A DNA stretch of 64,000 bases, from the NCBI RefSeq assembly GCF_017562075.2, contig NC_054084.1, forward strand, positions 11,704,745-11,768,744, given 5' to 3'. Shown here one piece after another: positions 49,125 to 59,169 of the stretch. Every line of letters begins with the position of its first letter. Position 1 is the stretch's first letter. The notes under the pieces were generated by a model. It worked only from the letters and a program-made list of their open reading frames with translations, ran no database searches and was not told the origin of the DNA. This DNA is from Anopheles merus. Lineage: Eukaryota > Arthropoda > Insecta > Diptera > Culicidae. Both the position numbers and the translations under genes were made by a program.

Positions 49125-52100
49125 ATGGATTTTGACAAAACCGTGGAAGCGATGGACACGCAAGACGACAATGAAATCGATCCGCCCAACATTCAGAACC
49201 TCACGAACGCGGTCGCCGCTGCACCACCACCCCCGACGTCAGAGACCGCCGTCGCCGCAGTCGGGGCAGCCGCCGCCGCCAACGGGGCGAGCGCGGACGG
49301 GGGCGGGGAAGCGATGGCGCTGGACGATCAGGACTTCCTGAACGACGAGGTGCGGTCGGAGGCCACGTTCAGCTATGTGATAACGAAGTTCAGCCGGCTG
49401 ACCGAGTCGATACTGTCGCCGCCGGTGTACGTGCGCAACCTGCCGTGGAAGATACTGGCGATGCCGCGCAACAACGACAACTCGGTGTCGCCGGCCAAGG
49501 GGCTCGGCTTTTTCCTGCAGTGCAACGGCGAGAGCACCAGCAACAACTGGAACTGCTCCGCGTCGGCCGAGCTGCGGCTGCTGAAGGCGGACAGGAGCGC
49601 GGAACCGTTCATCCGCCGGATCCGGCACACGTTCTGCATGCAGGAGAACGACTGGGGCTTCTCGTCGTTCATGAACTGGCAGGAGATACTGGACCCGGCG
49701 AACGGGTTCATCGAGAACGACACGATCACGCTGGAGGTGTACGTGAACGCGGAGCCGCCGCGCGGCATCTTCTGGGACTCGAAGAAGCACACCGGGTACG
49801 TGGGGCTGAAGAACCAGGGCGCCACCTGCTACATGAACTCGCTGCTGCAGACGCTCTACTTCACCAACCAGCTGCGGAAGGCGGTGTACAAGATGCCGAC
49901 CGAGGCGGACGACGACTGCAAGTCGGTGGCACTGGCGCTGCAGCGCGTCTTCCACGACCTGCAGACGCAGAACAAACCGGTCGGCACGAAGAAGCTGACG
50001 AAGAGCTTCGGCTGGGACGCGCTCGACTCGTTCATGCAGCACGACGTGCAGGAGTTTCTGCGCGTGCTGCTGGACAAGCTGGAGAACAAGATGAAGGGCA
50101 CCAGCCTGGAGGGCACGATCCCGAAGCTGTTCGAGGGCAAGATGATCTCGTACATCAAGTGCCAGAACATCGACTACACGAGCCGGCGCACGGAAACGTT
50201 CTACGACATCCAGCTGAACATCAAGGGGAAGAAAAACATCCAGGAATCGTTCAAGGACTACATCGCGACGGAGATCCTGGACGACGACAACAAGTACGAT
50301 GCGGGCGAGCACGGCCTGCAGAAGGCGGAGAAGGGCATCCTGTTCATGAAGTTCCCGCCCGTGCTGCACCTGCACCTGATGCGCTTCCAGTACGATCCGA
50401 TCTCGGACAACTCGGTCAAGTTTAACGATCGCTTCGAGTTCGACGAGATGATCAACCTGGACCAGTTCTTGGAGTCGCAGGAGGATACGCCGGCCACGTA
50501 CATACTGCACGCGGTGCTGGTCCACTCCGGCGACAACCACGGCGGCCACTACGTGGTCTACATCAACCCGAAGAACGACGGCAAGTGGTGCAAGTTCGAC
50601 GACGATGTGGTGTGCCGGTGCAGCCGCAACGAGGCGATCGAGCAGAACTACGGCGGGCACGACAACGAGCTGAACATGCGCCACAGCAGCAACGCGTACA
50701 TGCTGGTGTACGTGCGCGAATCGGTCGTGCACCAGGTGCTGGAGGAGGTGAAGGAGAGCGACATCCCGGAGGAGCTGCTCGAGCGGCTGAACGAGCAGCG
50801 GCGCATCCAGCAGGTGCGGCGCACGGAGCGCACCGAGGCGTCCAACTTCGTCAACCTGAACATCCTGCTCGCCGACTACATGGAGGTGCACCAGAAGTCG
50901 GACCTGTTCGACGCGACGACGGCCGCGTACCGCACGCTGAAGGTGCGCAAGACCACCGACCTCGCCTCGGTGGCGCAGCAGGTCGGGCGCGCGTTCAAGG
51001 TCGACCAGTACCGGCTGTGGGAGGTGAAGAAGCCCGCCAACCAGAAGCCGCACAAGTTCGAGTACATCGATCCGGCGTCGACGGAAACGTGCGCCAAGTA
51101 CGCGTCGCCCGAGACGAAGCACTCGTGCACGATCTTCCTCGAGCTGCCGCTGCCGGGCCGGACCGAGCTCGAGCCGGCCAAAATCACGTTCGAGGACACG
51201 CTGCTGTTCTTCAAGTTCTACGATCCGGTGGAGAAGCGGCTGAACTACTGCGGCCACGGCCTGTACAAACCGTCGACGACGGTCGCCGAGCTGGTGCGCG
51301 GGCTGAACAAGCGCGCCTACTTCGAGCCGGACACCGAGCTGCAGCTGTACGAGGTGGTGGACATTAACAAGGCGCAGAAAATCACGGACCAGTTCCAGAC
51401 GCTGCAGACCGCCCTGTCCTTCCTCTGCCACGGCACGATCATCGTGTTCGAGAAGCTGCACCCGCCGCAGGACAATCTCGAGTTTCCGACGTGCGAGGCG
51501 TACTTCAAGGATCTGTTCTGCCGCATGGAGGTCATCTTTCTCGACACGCTCATCCCGAACGATACCGGCTTCACGCTCGACCTGTCGTCCGAGTCGACGT
51601 ACGACCAGATCGCGAAGGCGGTCGGCCGCCGCATCAACGTCAACCCGTACGAGATACAGTTCTTCAAGAGCAAAAACTACAGCGACCTGCCAGGGCAGCC
51701 GCTGTCGCACAGCTACGCCGGCTCGCTGCGGGAGGTGCTGCAGTACAGCAAGACGAAAACGATCCGCAAGCTGTTCTACCAGAAGCTCTCGATCAACATC
51801 AACGAGCTGGAGAACAAGAAGCAGTTCCGCTGCCTCTACCTGATGCCGAACCTGAAGGAGGAGAAGGAGCTGATCCTCTACCCGAACAAGAACGGTACCG
51901 TGCGCGACCTGCTCGAGGAGGCCCGGAAGGTGATCGAGTTTGCGGAGGCGAGCACGAAGCAGCTGCGGATTTCCGAGCTGTCGAAGAACCGGCTGTCGCC
52001 CGGGCCGGCCGACGATACGCCGCTCGACCAGCTGCACGACTACACCGAGAACCCGTTCGTGCAGAAGTCGAGCATCGGCAACCAGACGATGTACCGCATC

Positions 52101-52484
52101 GAGGAGGTGGCCGAGGACGAGGTGGCGCTCGGCGAGCACGAGATGCTCGTGCCGGTGCTGCACTTCACCAAGGACATCTCGAGCGTGTTCGGCATACCGT
52201 TCTTCATACGCACCGTGCAGGACGAAACGTTCGCCTCGCTGAAGGAGCGCATGAAGAAGAAGCTGGGCGTGTCGGACAAGGAGTGGGAGAAGTACCGGCT
52301 AGCGATCATCACCGAGCACATCGACTACATCGATGACGAGATGATACAGATCAAGCTGGAAACGTTCCGGGGCGATCCGAGCGACCCGCACTCCCGGACC
52401 TTCCTCGGGCTGGAGCACATCAACAAAAACACCAAACGCAGCAGGTTCAACTACATGGAAAAGGCGATCAAGATTTACAACTAG
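49125..52484 (+). CDS. USP7: USP7/HAUSP, ubiquitin-specific protease
   Basis: Single uninterrupted coding exon of 1119 aa (human 1102). USP7 is a mainly nuclear cysteine protease that removes ubiquitin from proteins such as p53, MDM2 and histone H2B regulators. After an Ala-rich N-terminus, a TRAF/MATH domain (about 78-210) keeps the ENDWGF substrate pocket (Asp176, Trp177). The catalytic domain has the Cys box GLKNQGATCYMNS (Cys235) and the His box HSGDNHGGHYVVY (His475) with Asp492 in KFDDDVV; the spacing equals that of human C223/H464/D481. Ubiquitin-like domains follow, and the C-terminus EKAIKIYN matches the activating tail of the family. The ATG at 49125 follows a good acceptor; the in-frame ATG at 49056 is an alternative. 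Third-position GC is high. Confidence 0.97.
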   Translation: MDFDKTVEAMDTQDDNEIDPPNIQNLTNAVAAAPPPPTSETAVAAVGAAAAANGASADGGGEAMALDDQDFLNDEVRSEATFSYVITKFSRLTESILSPPVYVRNLPWKILAMPRNNDNSVSPAKGLGFFLQCNGESTSNNWNCSASAELRLLKADRSAEPFIRRIRHTFCMQENDWGFSSFMNWQEILDPANGFIENDTITLEVYVNAEPPRGIFWDSKKHTGYVGLKNQGATCYMNSLLQTLYFTNQLRKAVYKMPTEADDDCKSVALALQRVFHDLQTQNKPVGTKKLTKSFGWDALDSFMQHDVQEFLRVLLDKLENKMKGTSLEGTIPKLFEGKMISYIKCQNIDYTSRRTETFYDIQLNIKGKKNIQESFKDYIATEILDDDNKYDAGEHGLQKAEKGILFMKFPPVLHLHLMRFQYDPISDNSVKFNDRFEFDEMINLDQFLESQEDTPATYILHAVLVHSGDNHGGHYVVYINPKNDGKWCKFDDDVVCRCSRNEAIEQNYGGHDNELNMRHSSNAYMLVYVRESVVHQVLEEVKESDIPEELLERLNEQRRIQQVRRTERTEASNFVNLNILLADYMEVHQKSDLFDATTAAYRTLKVRKTTDLASVAQQVGRAFKVDQYRLWEVKKPANQKPHKFEYIDPASTETCAKYASPETKHSCTIFLELPLPGRTELEPAKITFEDTLLFFKFYDPVEKRLNYCGHGLYKPSTTVAELVRGLNKRAYFEPDTELQLYEVVDINKAQKITDQFQTLQTALSFLCHGTIIVFEKLHPPQDNLEFPTCEAYFKDLFCRMEVIFLDTLIPNDTGFTLDLSSESTYDQIAKAVGRRINVNPYEIQFFKSKNYSDLPGQPLSHSYAGSLREVLQYSKTKTIRKLFYQKLSININELENKKQFRCLYLMPNLKEEKELILYPNKNGTVRDLLEEARKVIEFAEASTKQLRISELSKNRLSPGPADDTPLDQLHDYTENPFVQKSSIGNQTMYRIEEVAEDEVALGEHEMLVPVLHFTKDISSVFGIPFFIRTVQDETFASLKERMKKKLGVSDKEWEKYRLAIITEHIDYIDDEMIQIKLETFRGDPSDPHSRTFLGLEHINKNTKRSRFNYMEKAIKIYN

Positions 52485-55340
52485 ATATCCAGCAAGCAGG
52501 AGAGAGCGAGAAAGAGAGAGAGAGATAGAGAGAGATAGAGATACTAAATTTGCGCTTTACAGTGCTCAGTGAAAAGCCTTGTTTTCCCCCGCCCTCATCA
52601 GGATCATCGATCGATCGTTTGTCGTCATCGTCATCGCCGCTGCTATCATCACCACCGCCAACACAACCCCTCGACCTTTTTGTGGGCTGTTGAGTTGAGC
52701 CGCTGGGGGGAATGTAGAAAGTGTGTGAGTGTATTTGAAATAACACGATTTTTTGTTTCTATTCTGATCGGTTCTTGTCCAATATCGAGGGCACGAAACG
52801 GTCATTTTAAAATGCAGCAGCGGGTCCTCGGGCATGGGACGCAATTCGGCCTTGCCAGAGACCAATGCACACGATTTATACTTGCTGTCGGTGAGACACT
52901 GAATGTACCATAGCAATGAATGTTGTGTAAACGAGAGAGGAGGCGTATGCAAAATACAAAAGAAACGGATGAGACGAACTAGGTTCGACTTCAACACACA
53001 CACACAACCGGTTGAAGACAGTCAAGATATTGCTTAAGCATGCGCTTAAACCAATAGGCGTGTTATCGTTCATTCATAAATTGAATGGCCGGAAATCTTG
53101 TTGCATTGCCTCCATACACACACATACATACTCTCACATCCACATCAGCAAATAAAACATCGAGATAGGAGGATGAAGCATTGTAAAATTAGCAATTACG
53201 TACGGACCTGTTTGCTTTTATGGGGAAAACTTATCGCAAAATGAAGGGGCGCCCCTAGCCCCAGTTAGGAACACCGCGCACTGCGAAACCGGAGAGCAAA
53301 GAGGAGCAAACCCTGTGCGTTCCCGGATGCGCGATTTGGGAGGGAGATTTTTTTCTTCTGTTGTTGTCGCATACGGTGGGTGTGCTCTAAAATACTTTTA
53401 AAAGCGCTGAACAACGTTTCATTTGGGCGCGCGCGCAAGCTTTATACTGCTGTTTCGTGTGCTTTTGGTTGTAGTTCGTTTATTATATGCTGCTTTTGTA
53501 TACAGTTAATATAATTCTACTGAAATTAATGTGTTTTTTTTGTTCGCGTTGTGTTTTGTGTGTTTCAATCCGGCGCTGTGTTTTGTGTGCCCCTCGCGCG
53601 CCAATGTACAATTCGGTTTAATTTTTGCTGTGGAAGCATGTTAAAAGACTCCCATTGCAGCAGGACAGCAACGGCAGCGACGAACTCAGCACACAACCGA
53701 TCCGATGCGTAAAAGAAGGTGCAGAAGTGTGGCGAGATATATGTATGGTTTGTTAAGGGCGATCCGTACCTATATCAAGCAGCGATGGCGCTGGCGATGG
53801 CGATCGCCAGACAAAGTCCCTACAAACGAAACCCGAACCAACCAACCAATCAACCATCATACAATTACTGCTGGCATAGAACGTAATAATAAAAAAAAAA
53901 CACAGAGTGTGTGTGTGGGGTGCTCCTCTCGAGCAACAAGTGCCACAGGGAGATTAAAAAAAAGAAGAAAAAGAGAACGCCCCTCCCCAGATGGCGGATT
54001 AGGAATTAAAACGAATTATGCAAACAGTTTAATATTATAGATAGTTGTGAGTGAAAGAGAGATAAAAGCAGATAAGTGTGCACCAGAGGACAGGCTAATA
54101 ATGTTGAAAAAAAAAACGATGAAAACTAAAACAAAATACATAATTGCACACAAACACACAGAAATACGCGCGGTGTAAGAGATTTTGAGATGTGCTAAAG
54201 GCAAATTACAAGATAGGATGTACAGATGACACTGACGGCCAACAGAATGACGAACCTAGCGACCGGTTGGAAGAGTTGTCCAAGAGCAGGCGATAACTGC
54301 AAAGTGTTAATGCAAAACATAAGGTGATCTTGACAATTTAAAGCTTATCTGTGTGTCGTATGTAAGCATCGGCTGAGACAGTCAAAGAGAGAGAGAGAGA
54401 GATAGAGAGAGGATAGTAATTTGTTACTAGGAAGGGATTGCTTACGAAAAACACTGATGATGAGCATATTCTCTCTAACGATTATAGAAAACAAAAAACA
54501 TCGATGGCGTAACAAACCCAGCGGAGACGAATTAATAGAAGCTTAAAAAAGAGATACGATTAAAACTGAACGAGCGGTGAGAATTGTTGAGAATGAGGAT
54601 TGATGAAGAAAGTCCGAGTCTGCAGGCGCACGTGGCAAAAGCGCGATCGACAGAAGACCAAGCAGCATATGAACGCGCACGTTTAGTACTGATGATCACA
54701 GCTCTGCCCCAGTTACTGATTTATAACTTTAAAACAAATGTCTAATAAGAATATTGTGCTAGCCTAGTGCGTAGCATGGAGAAAGAGAGGGACGACAGAG
54801 AGAGAGGCAGACGGTCTAGCAAGACAGAAAACAGACACGAAAACCCTGCCCAATGATCATAATGGAAGAGAGAGCGAGAGTAAGTTCAAGCTGTTGGTGA
54901 AGCTCTCGTGACTTTCATACACAACGTTGACCCCCCTCCCCTAGCCTTGCGAGGCAAGGATTCTAGACAACTTACGTGCACTTACTAAAAACGAAGAAAT
55001 CCTTAGCTCTTGCTCTTCTGTATGTGCGTGTGTGTTGATACATGGTAAACGAAGAGGATGGTTCTTCATGCCCCCTCCCCGAAACCACAGACAGAGAATG
55101 TTGGCACACAGGAGATTGAGTTATAGAGAGTTGGAACACGCAGTTTTGAACGATTGACTGTCGCCGTCACCGCCGCTCAGAGACTAGGAAAGTTAAGCAA
55201 CATTAAAGAGGAAAATAAAAAAAAATAAACAAAAAGAAAGTGCAAGAAGTCATTGCGAAACGGTATAAACAAAAAATGCAAGCTGAACAAAAAAAAATAA
55301 TAAAAAGGTTACAAAAATAAATGCTACTTGTTTTCTATTC
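52485..55340 (+). other. Probable long USP7 3' UTR
   Basis: No coding signature. It begins with a GA-rich run (52499-52543), has another at 54386-54412, and ends in an A-rich zone with AATAAA at 55214-55219, 55299-55304 and 55316-55321, after which composition turns T-rich. This fits a 2.8 kb 3' UTR; transcript evidence would be needed to exclude an unrelated noncoding transcript. Confidence 0.5.
55299..55321 (+). terminator. Clustered polyadenylation signals, probable USP7 end
   Basis: Two AATAAA hexamers (55299, 55316), with a third 85 bp upstream, precede a GT/T-rich stretch (TTTATTAGTTGTTTATGTTTGG region), the usual arrangement of a cleavage site. Confidence 0.45.
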
Positions 55341-55570
55341 TACCTTGGCATATATGCGTGCTTTATTAGTTGTTTATGTTTGGTTTTTTATTTTTGTTTT
55401 TTTTAAATATTTTTGTGTTCTTTTTAGAATGTATATTTATGTTATCTTAAAATTCAAAAATTCGTTTTTATATTTATTTCTTTAGTCATTTTGTATATGT
55501 TTATATTTAGTTCTTTAGTCTTATTCTTTAGTTTCAAGTTTTCAAGATTATCAAGATTTGTAGGGGGTTT

Positions 55571-55640
55571 CAGGGGTTCTCATAATTTAGGGCCACATTC
55601 TTGACCATTTCTTAAGGGAAGTGAACTTTATGTGACGGGA
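55571..55640 (+). repeat. End fragment of the CAGGGGTTCTCAT repeat family
   Basis: CAGGGGTTCTCATAATTTAG followed by CACATTCTTGACC and AAGGGAAGTGAACTTTATGTG parallels 2918-3000 motif by motif. Confidence 0.5.
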
Positions 55641-55739
55641 AGTCCCTTTTAGGACAGCCGCATTGGAAATTCCAATTGCCAAAATGCACTCTCTTTCCTT
55701 TTGGACGTCCTTAAAGGACTTGAAGTTCTTCGTACATCT

Positions 55740-56038
55740 CGAATAGCTCAGTCTTTGTATCGGCTACTACATTGTCCTTCCACATACGGGGCCTAGAAAC
55801 CTTCCGTACATCTTATACTCTAACGCGGTTTCGTCAGATATGGACAGTGCCACGTCTCAGAGGTGTATGTAAGCACTGGTACTATAAAAGTACGATATAG
55901 TCTTAGCTGCGTCCGTCGCGACAAGAAATCCAAACCGATATTAGAAGATGATATACAAGATGACGAACAGATATTTAGGTGAACGTACTTTTGAAATGTG
56001 GGGAGTACGCACTCGAGGGTGGAGACTTCGGGAACCAT
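55740..56038 (-). mobile_element. Non-LTR retrotransposon reverse-transcriptase fossil (minus strand)
   Basis: Read on the minus strand it contains LSRRTQLRLYRTFIVPVLTY and then SETW, the hallmark of the 3' part of an insect LINE ORF2 reverse transcriptase. Downstream, in shifted frames and past stops, come remnants resembling the family's MYGRFLGP and ELYEMYEE stretches. Broken by stops and frameshifts; not functional. Confidence 0.75.
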
Positions 56039-56375
56039 CTTTTATAAGTCAACCCAGATCCTGACATACGCTGATGATAATAGACATCATTGGTTTGTGG
56101 TTCTTTTATGCAGGAGAAGAATAGCAAGGGATCGAGCAGGCGGCAGAGAACCTCGGATAGTAGATAAACGAGGCAAAGACCAAACTGATGGTGGCAACAT
56201 CAGCGGGCCTACCAATAAATAATCAGAATCTACGTAGGCGTGACGTACAGATAGGAGAACACACTTTTGAAGTCGTCCCAGATGTCACCTATCCCAGGGT
56301 CAAAGGTCAACAACGACTATAACATGGAAGCTGAGGTGCGCGCAAGAATGCTGGTTGTCAGCCGATCATGGATAT
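56016..56375 (+). mobile_element. Reverse-transcriptase fossil (plus strand) with YADD box
   Basis: On the plus strand the frames give GTIFYKSTQILTYADD, then after a frameshift IDIIG, then VQIGEHTFEVVPDVTY, then DYNMEAEVRARML. These are consecutive parts of a LINE ORF2 reverse transcriptase including the catalytic YADD. At least three frame changes and stops make it a pseudogene. It lies head to head with the minus-strand fragments on both sides. Confidence 0.8.
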
Positions 56376-56572
56376 GTTTTCAGGGTCGCTGGTGGTGCTG
56401 TGTTACCCATCAGTTTGGTCTTTGCCTTGCGTTTATCTGGAGTTCCAGGTTCTCTAGCGCCCTGGTAGGCTTTAGTTATATAGGAAAGCCGCAGACCAAT
56501 GATGTCTGTATAATTAGTATATTTCGAGGTCTCCGTTGACATATAGAAGATGGTTCCCGAAGCCGTCTCCAC
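56366..56572 (-). mobile_element. Inverted copy of the same reverse-transcriptase segment
   Basis: On the minus strand it reads SGTIFYMSTETSKYTNYTDI then IGLRL, ending KAKTKLM. This is the same region as the plus-strand YADD fossil at 56016-56200, with the catalytic aspartates eroded. The two copies form a foldback with arms of about 190 bp. Confidence 0.75.
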
Positions 56573-56639
56573 TCTAGCTTATAAATTGATTATATCGTTG
56601 AAATTTGCGCAACTCGCTTGACTTGCCCATATGAGCTTC

Positions 56640-56672
56640 CATACGCAGGACTAACTATCCTAGTATGGTTTA
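56640..56672. repeat. SINE200 scrap
   Basis: CATACGCAGGACTAACTATC followed by CTAGTATGG matches, from memory, the middle of some Anopheles SINE200 copies. Only about 30 bp remain, without boxes or tail. Confidence 0.45.
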
Positions 56673-56714
56673 AATCTTTGAGTCCATTATTTATCCATTA
56701 TTGGATAGGCATAG

Positions 56715-57179
56715 GTCTAGACTAGTGATGGGTAAAGTTGGCAAAAATCTGATAATTTTGGAATATACTCTGGAAGGTAGGTCCGCCGATCATTATCAGA
56801 ATCGTCCGGAGTCGCCCGCAGTCGTTCGTAGTCGGCCGGAGTCGGAGTCGCCTGGAGTCGTCCGGAGTCGTCCGGAGTCGTTCGGATTCGTTGGAATTGT
56901 CTGGAGTCGTCCGGAATCTGGTTTGAGACGACTCTGAACAGCTCCGGACGACTCCAGACGACTCTGAATGACTCCAAACGGCTTCATACGATTCCGACTC
57001 CGAACGACTCCGGACGACTGCAGGCGACTCCGGACGATTCCAGATGACTCCGGGCGACTCCAGGAGTCCCTGGCGGAACTAGTGGTTCGGATGTTGCCGA
57101 AGTCAGAATAGGACATACAATTCCCGAAGTCGAATAGGCGACGTGTGTGCGCTCCAACGAGCACATCATTAGTTTCTAC
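56715..57179 (+). mobile_element. Satellite-bearing hAT-like element, short array
   Basis: The element is 56723-57171 (449 bp). It starts TAGTGATGGGTAAAGTTGGC and ends GTGCGCTCCAACGAGCACAT plus CATTA. It has the same unique ends and AAGGTAGGTCCGCC motif as the 34734 copy but only about 250 bp of GTCGTCCGGA array, which reverses strand in the middle (GGAGTC before about 56930, GACTCC after). Flanking 8-mers GTCTAGAC/GTTTCTAC agree at five of eight positions. Confidence 0.8.
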
Positions 57180-57286
57180 TCTGAACAAAATTAGAAGTAC
57201 ATAAAGTAGTTTAAGTCAAAAGACATAGTTAAAACATTGTGGTATTTTTTTCGTACTGATGTATGCCGTTTCGTTTAGATTTTAGG

Positions 57287-57322
57287 ATTGATAGATTGAT
57301 AGATAGACAGATAGATAGATGA
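57287..57322. repeat. GATA microsatellite
   Basis: Interrupted GATA/GATT tetranucleotide run (TAGATAGATAGATGATGGATGATG). Confidence 0.75.
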
Positions 57323-57339
57323 TGGATGATGTTTAATAA

Positions 57340-58265
57340 ACTGCGTCGTATTTGTTAGTTTAAATTCGCTCCAGTTCTCGTAATGAAGCTCTATATCTGT
57401 TTCGATGATTCATTTATGATTCATCTCATCATTACAAAAAAATGCTTGCAATCCGAGCATAGACGATTTATTGCTTATCTAATCAACATTATTCAAAGCA
57501 ACAACGATAACATCGCGCGTGTCATGATATCAAAGATGGTTAGCAGCCACGTGGTGCGATACAACCGGTACTGCTTTTAAAAATAATTAAAAATCGCGAT
57601 GTTCTTGAAGCTAATTTCCTTTCTTCCTTACTTATATCCCTCACACTTCTTCCTAATTTCAAATTGATGGGCTCACAAGACACCCAGTTTTCTGTTGTTT
57701 TTGCTATCGCTTAAATGTCACGTTGGTGTCCGATATGGGTTCAGCGGCTTCCGAGTGCGCCACTTCCTGCTTTTGGCACCAATCGATTTATCTAATCCTC
57801 TTCCCTTGCCTTTTCCAATGGCTGATATTCGATTCAAGAATAAAAAACGAACAACAACATCGAAGAAGTCAGTAAATCCATCATCATCATCAAATAACTC
57901 TTACCACTCTCGCTCCCTTTTGGCCGCGTGTGAACGCTTTCCCGATGGAACGGAAGGTCATGTAAGCGGTCGATTTAGTGGGTGTGTTCCACCCTCTTCC
58001 TTCCCTCTCCAAGTTGCTAGTTGGGTGTGCGATATGCTGCTGCTGCTGCTGCTGTTGCTGGTGGTGACGGGACGGGTCATTAAAAGGTGCTCGGCTCTAA
58101 TCAGCTGCAACGACCATCACCAGTTGGGCGGGCCTGCGTTCTGTAGCAGAGGGGGAAGGATGGAACAAGGGATGAAAAAAAAAAACTCACTAAATACTAA
58201 ACAAAATAAAACTGAAAGCAATGAGCCGCGAAAGAGAGAGACAGAGACAGAGAGAGAGTGAGAGA
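57340..58265. other. Noncoding sequence with CTG and GA microsatellites
   Basis: No recognisable gene. A (CTG)n stretch at 58034-58056 gives a false leucine run in an open frame at 57695-58261; a GA run lies at 58233-58265. Confidence 0.5.
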
Positions 58266-58269
58266 CATC

Positions 58270-58960
58270 ATGTTTGCGAGCGCAACAGAGAAGATTCTGG
58301 GTTTGACCGAGCGCGCGAGAAATGACGCGCTGTTCGAAAAAAAAAAATCCCGCGCGTATGTGTCGCGATCGATCTAGTGTGGAGGACCATGGCGACTACG
58401 TTGCCGTTGCCCCTGGCAGTCAGTTGGTCGCCATTGTTCAGTGTCGTTGCTCGGCGGCGGTCGTCGCTCGGGGGCTTTGGGGACATTTGTAAACAAAGTT
58501 TTTAATTAAATTGTCATTAAAAGTGTACCAACAATTGTGTATTGCGTATCATTTTCTTCGGGCCCAGTGTAGGGGTGAGATCGGTACACCATTAACGGCA
58601 TTATACACACGCACGTGTTTCAAATGTACGAAAGGTGCATCACGCTCGAAGTATTGGTGTGTTATTGTTTTTCGCCAACAGAAGGTCCGTGACCGCTTTA
58701 TGTCCGTCTCAGCTGATGGATATCTACGTGATATCTGCCGGTCCGGTGCGCCTGCACGAGACAATGAACCACATAACCCTACCATCGAAACAAGGTTCCC
58801 CGCAAGTTGGGGCCACAAAATAGTCCAACATGTGTCGAAGCAGACCGCGCGGTTTAGAGCCAAAAGTCGTCAGCCAGTCGCTCTGCGTAACTCTGCTCCG
58901 GTCGTGATGCGGCCCAGTGTGCCAGTGTTTGTGTGAGATTAGGATTTAATTTATTTTGAC
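58270..58960. promoter_or_regulatory. CpG-rich promoter or leader-like region
   Basis: GAGCGCGCGAGAAATGACGC, GTCGCGATCGATC and GGCGGCGGTCGTCGC are dense CpG words in AT-rich surroundings. A CAGTCAGTTGG initiator-like site lies near 58418. Only a 38-codon ATG-started frame (58389) is present. It may be the 5' end of a gene lying beyond 64 kb; no splice partner is visible. Confidence 0.35.
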
Positions 58961-59169
58961 GGCAAACCCTTTACACACTTTGTGTGCTGTTTTATCGTTT
59001 GCCCTGCTGTGTTCCGGCTTCATTCATATCTCGACCGATCAAAGTGTGCGTGTACGTGTGTTAGTCAGTGTCAGTCTACGTTTCGCGACCCAATCAGCAA
59101 CATGTATCATAGCAACAGGCGATGAAGGGGGAAGGAAAGGGATGGATGAATTAGTTGGGGTTTATTTTT

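Noticed and set aside
49239..52163. 974-codon open frame antisense to USP7
   Set aside because: Same cause: strong GC3 bias on the coding strand leaves few stops on the other. Composition is HV/RL/RV repeats without domains.
57695..58261. 188-codon frame with a leucine run suggesting a membrane protein
   Set aside because: The leucines come from a CTG microsatellite, the start is not ATG, and nothing else resembles a protein.
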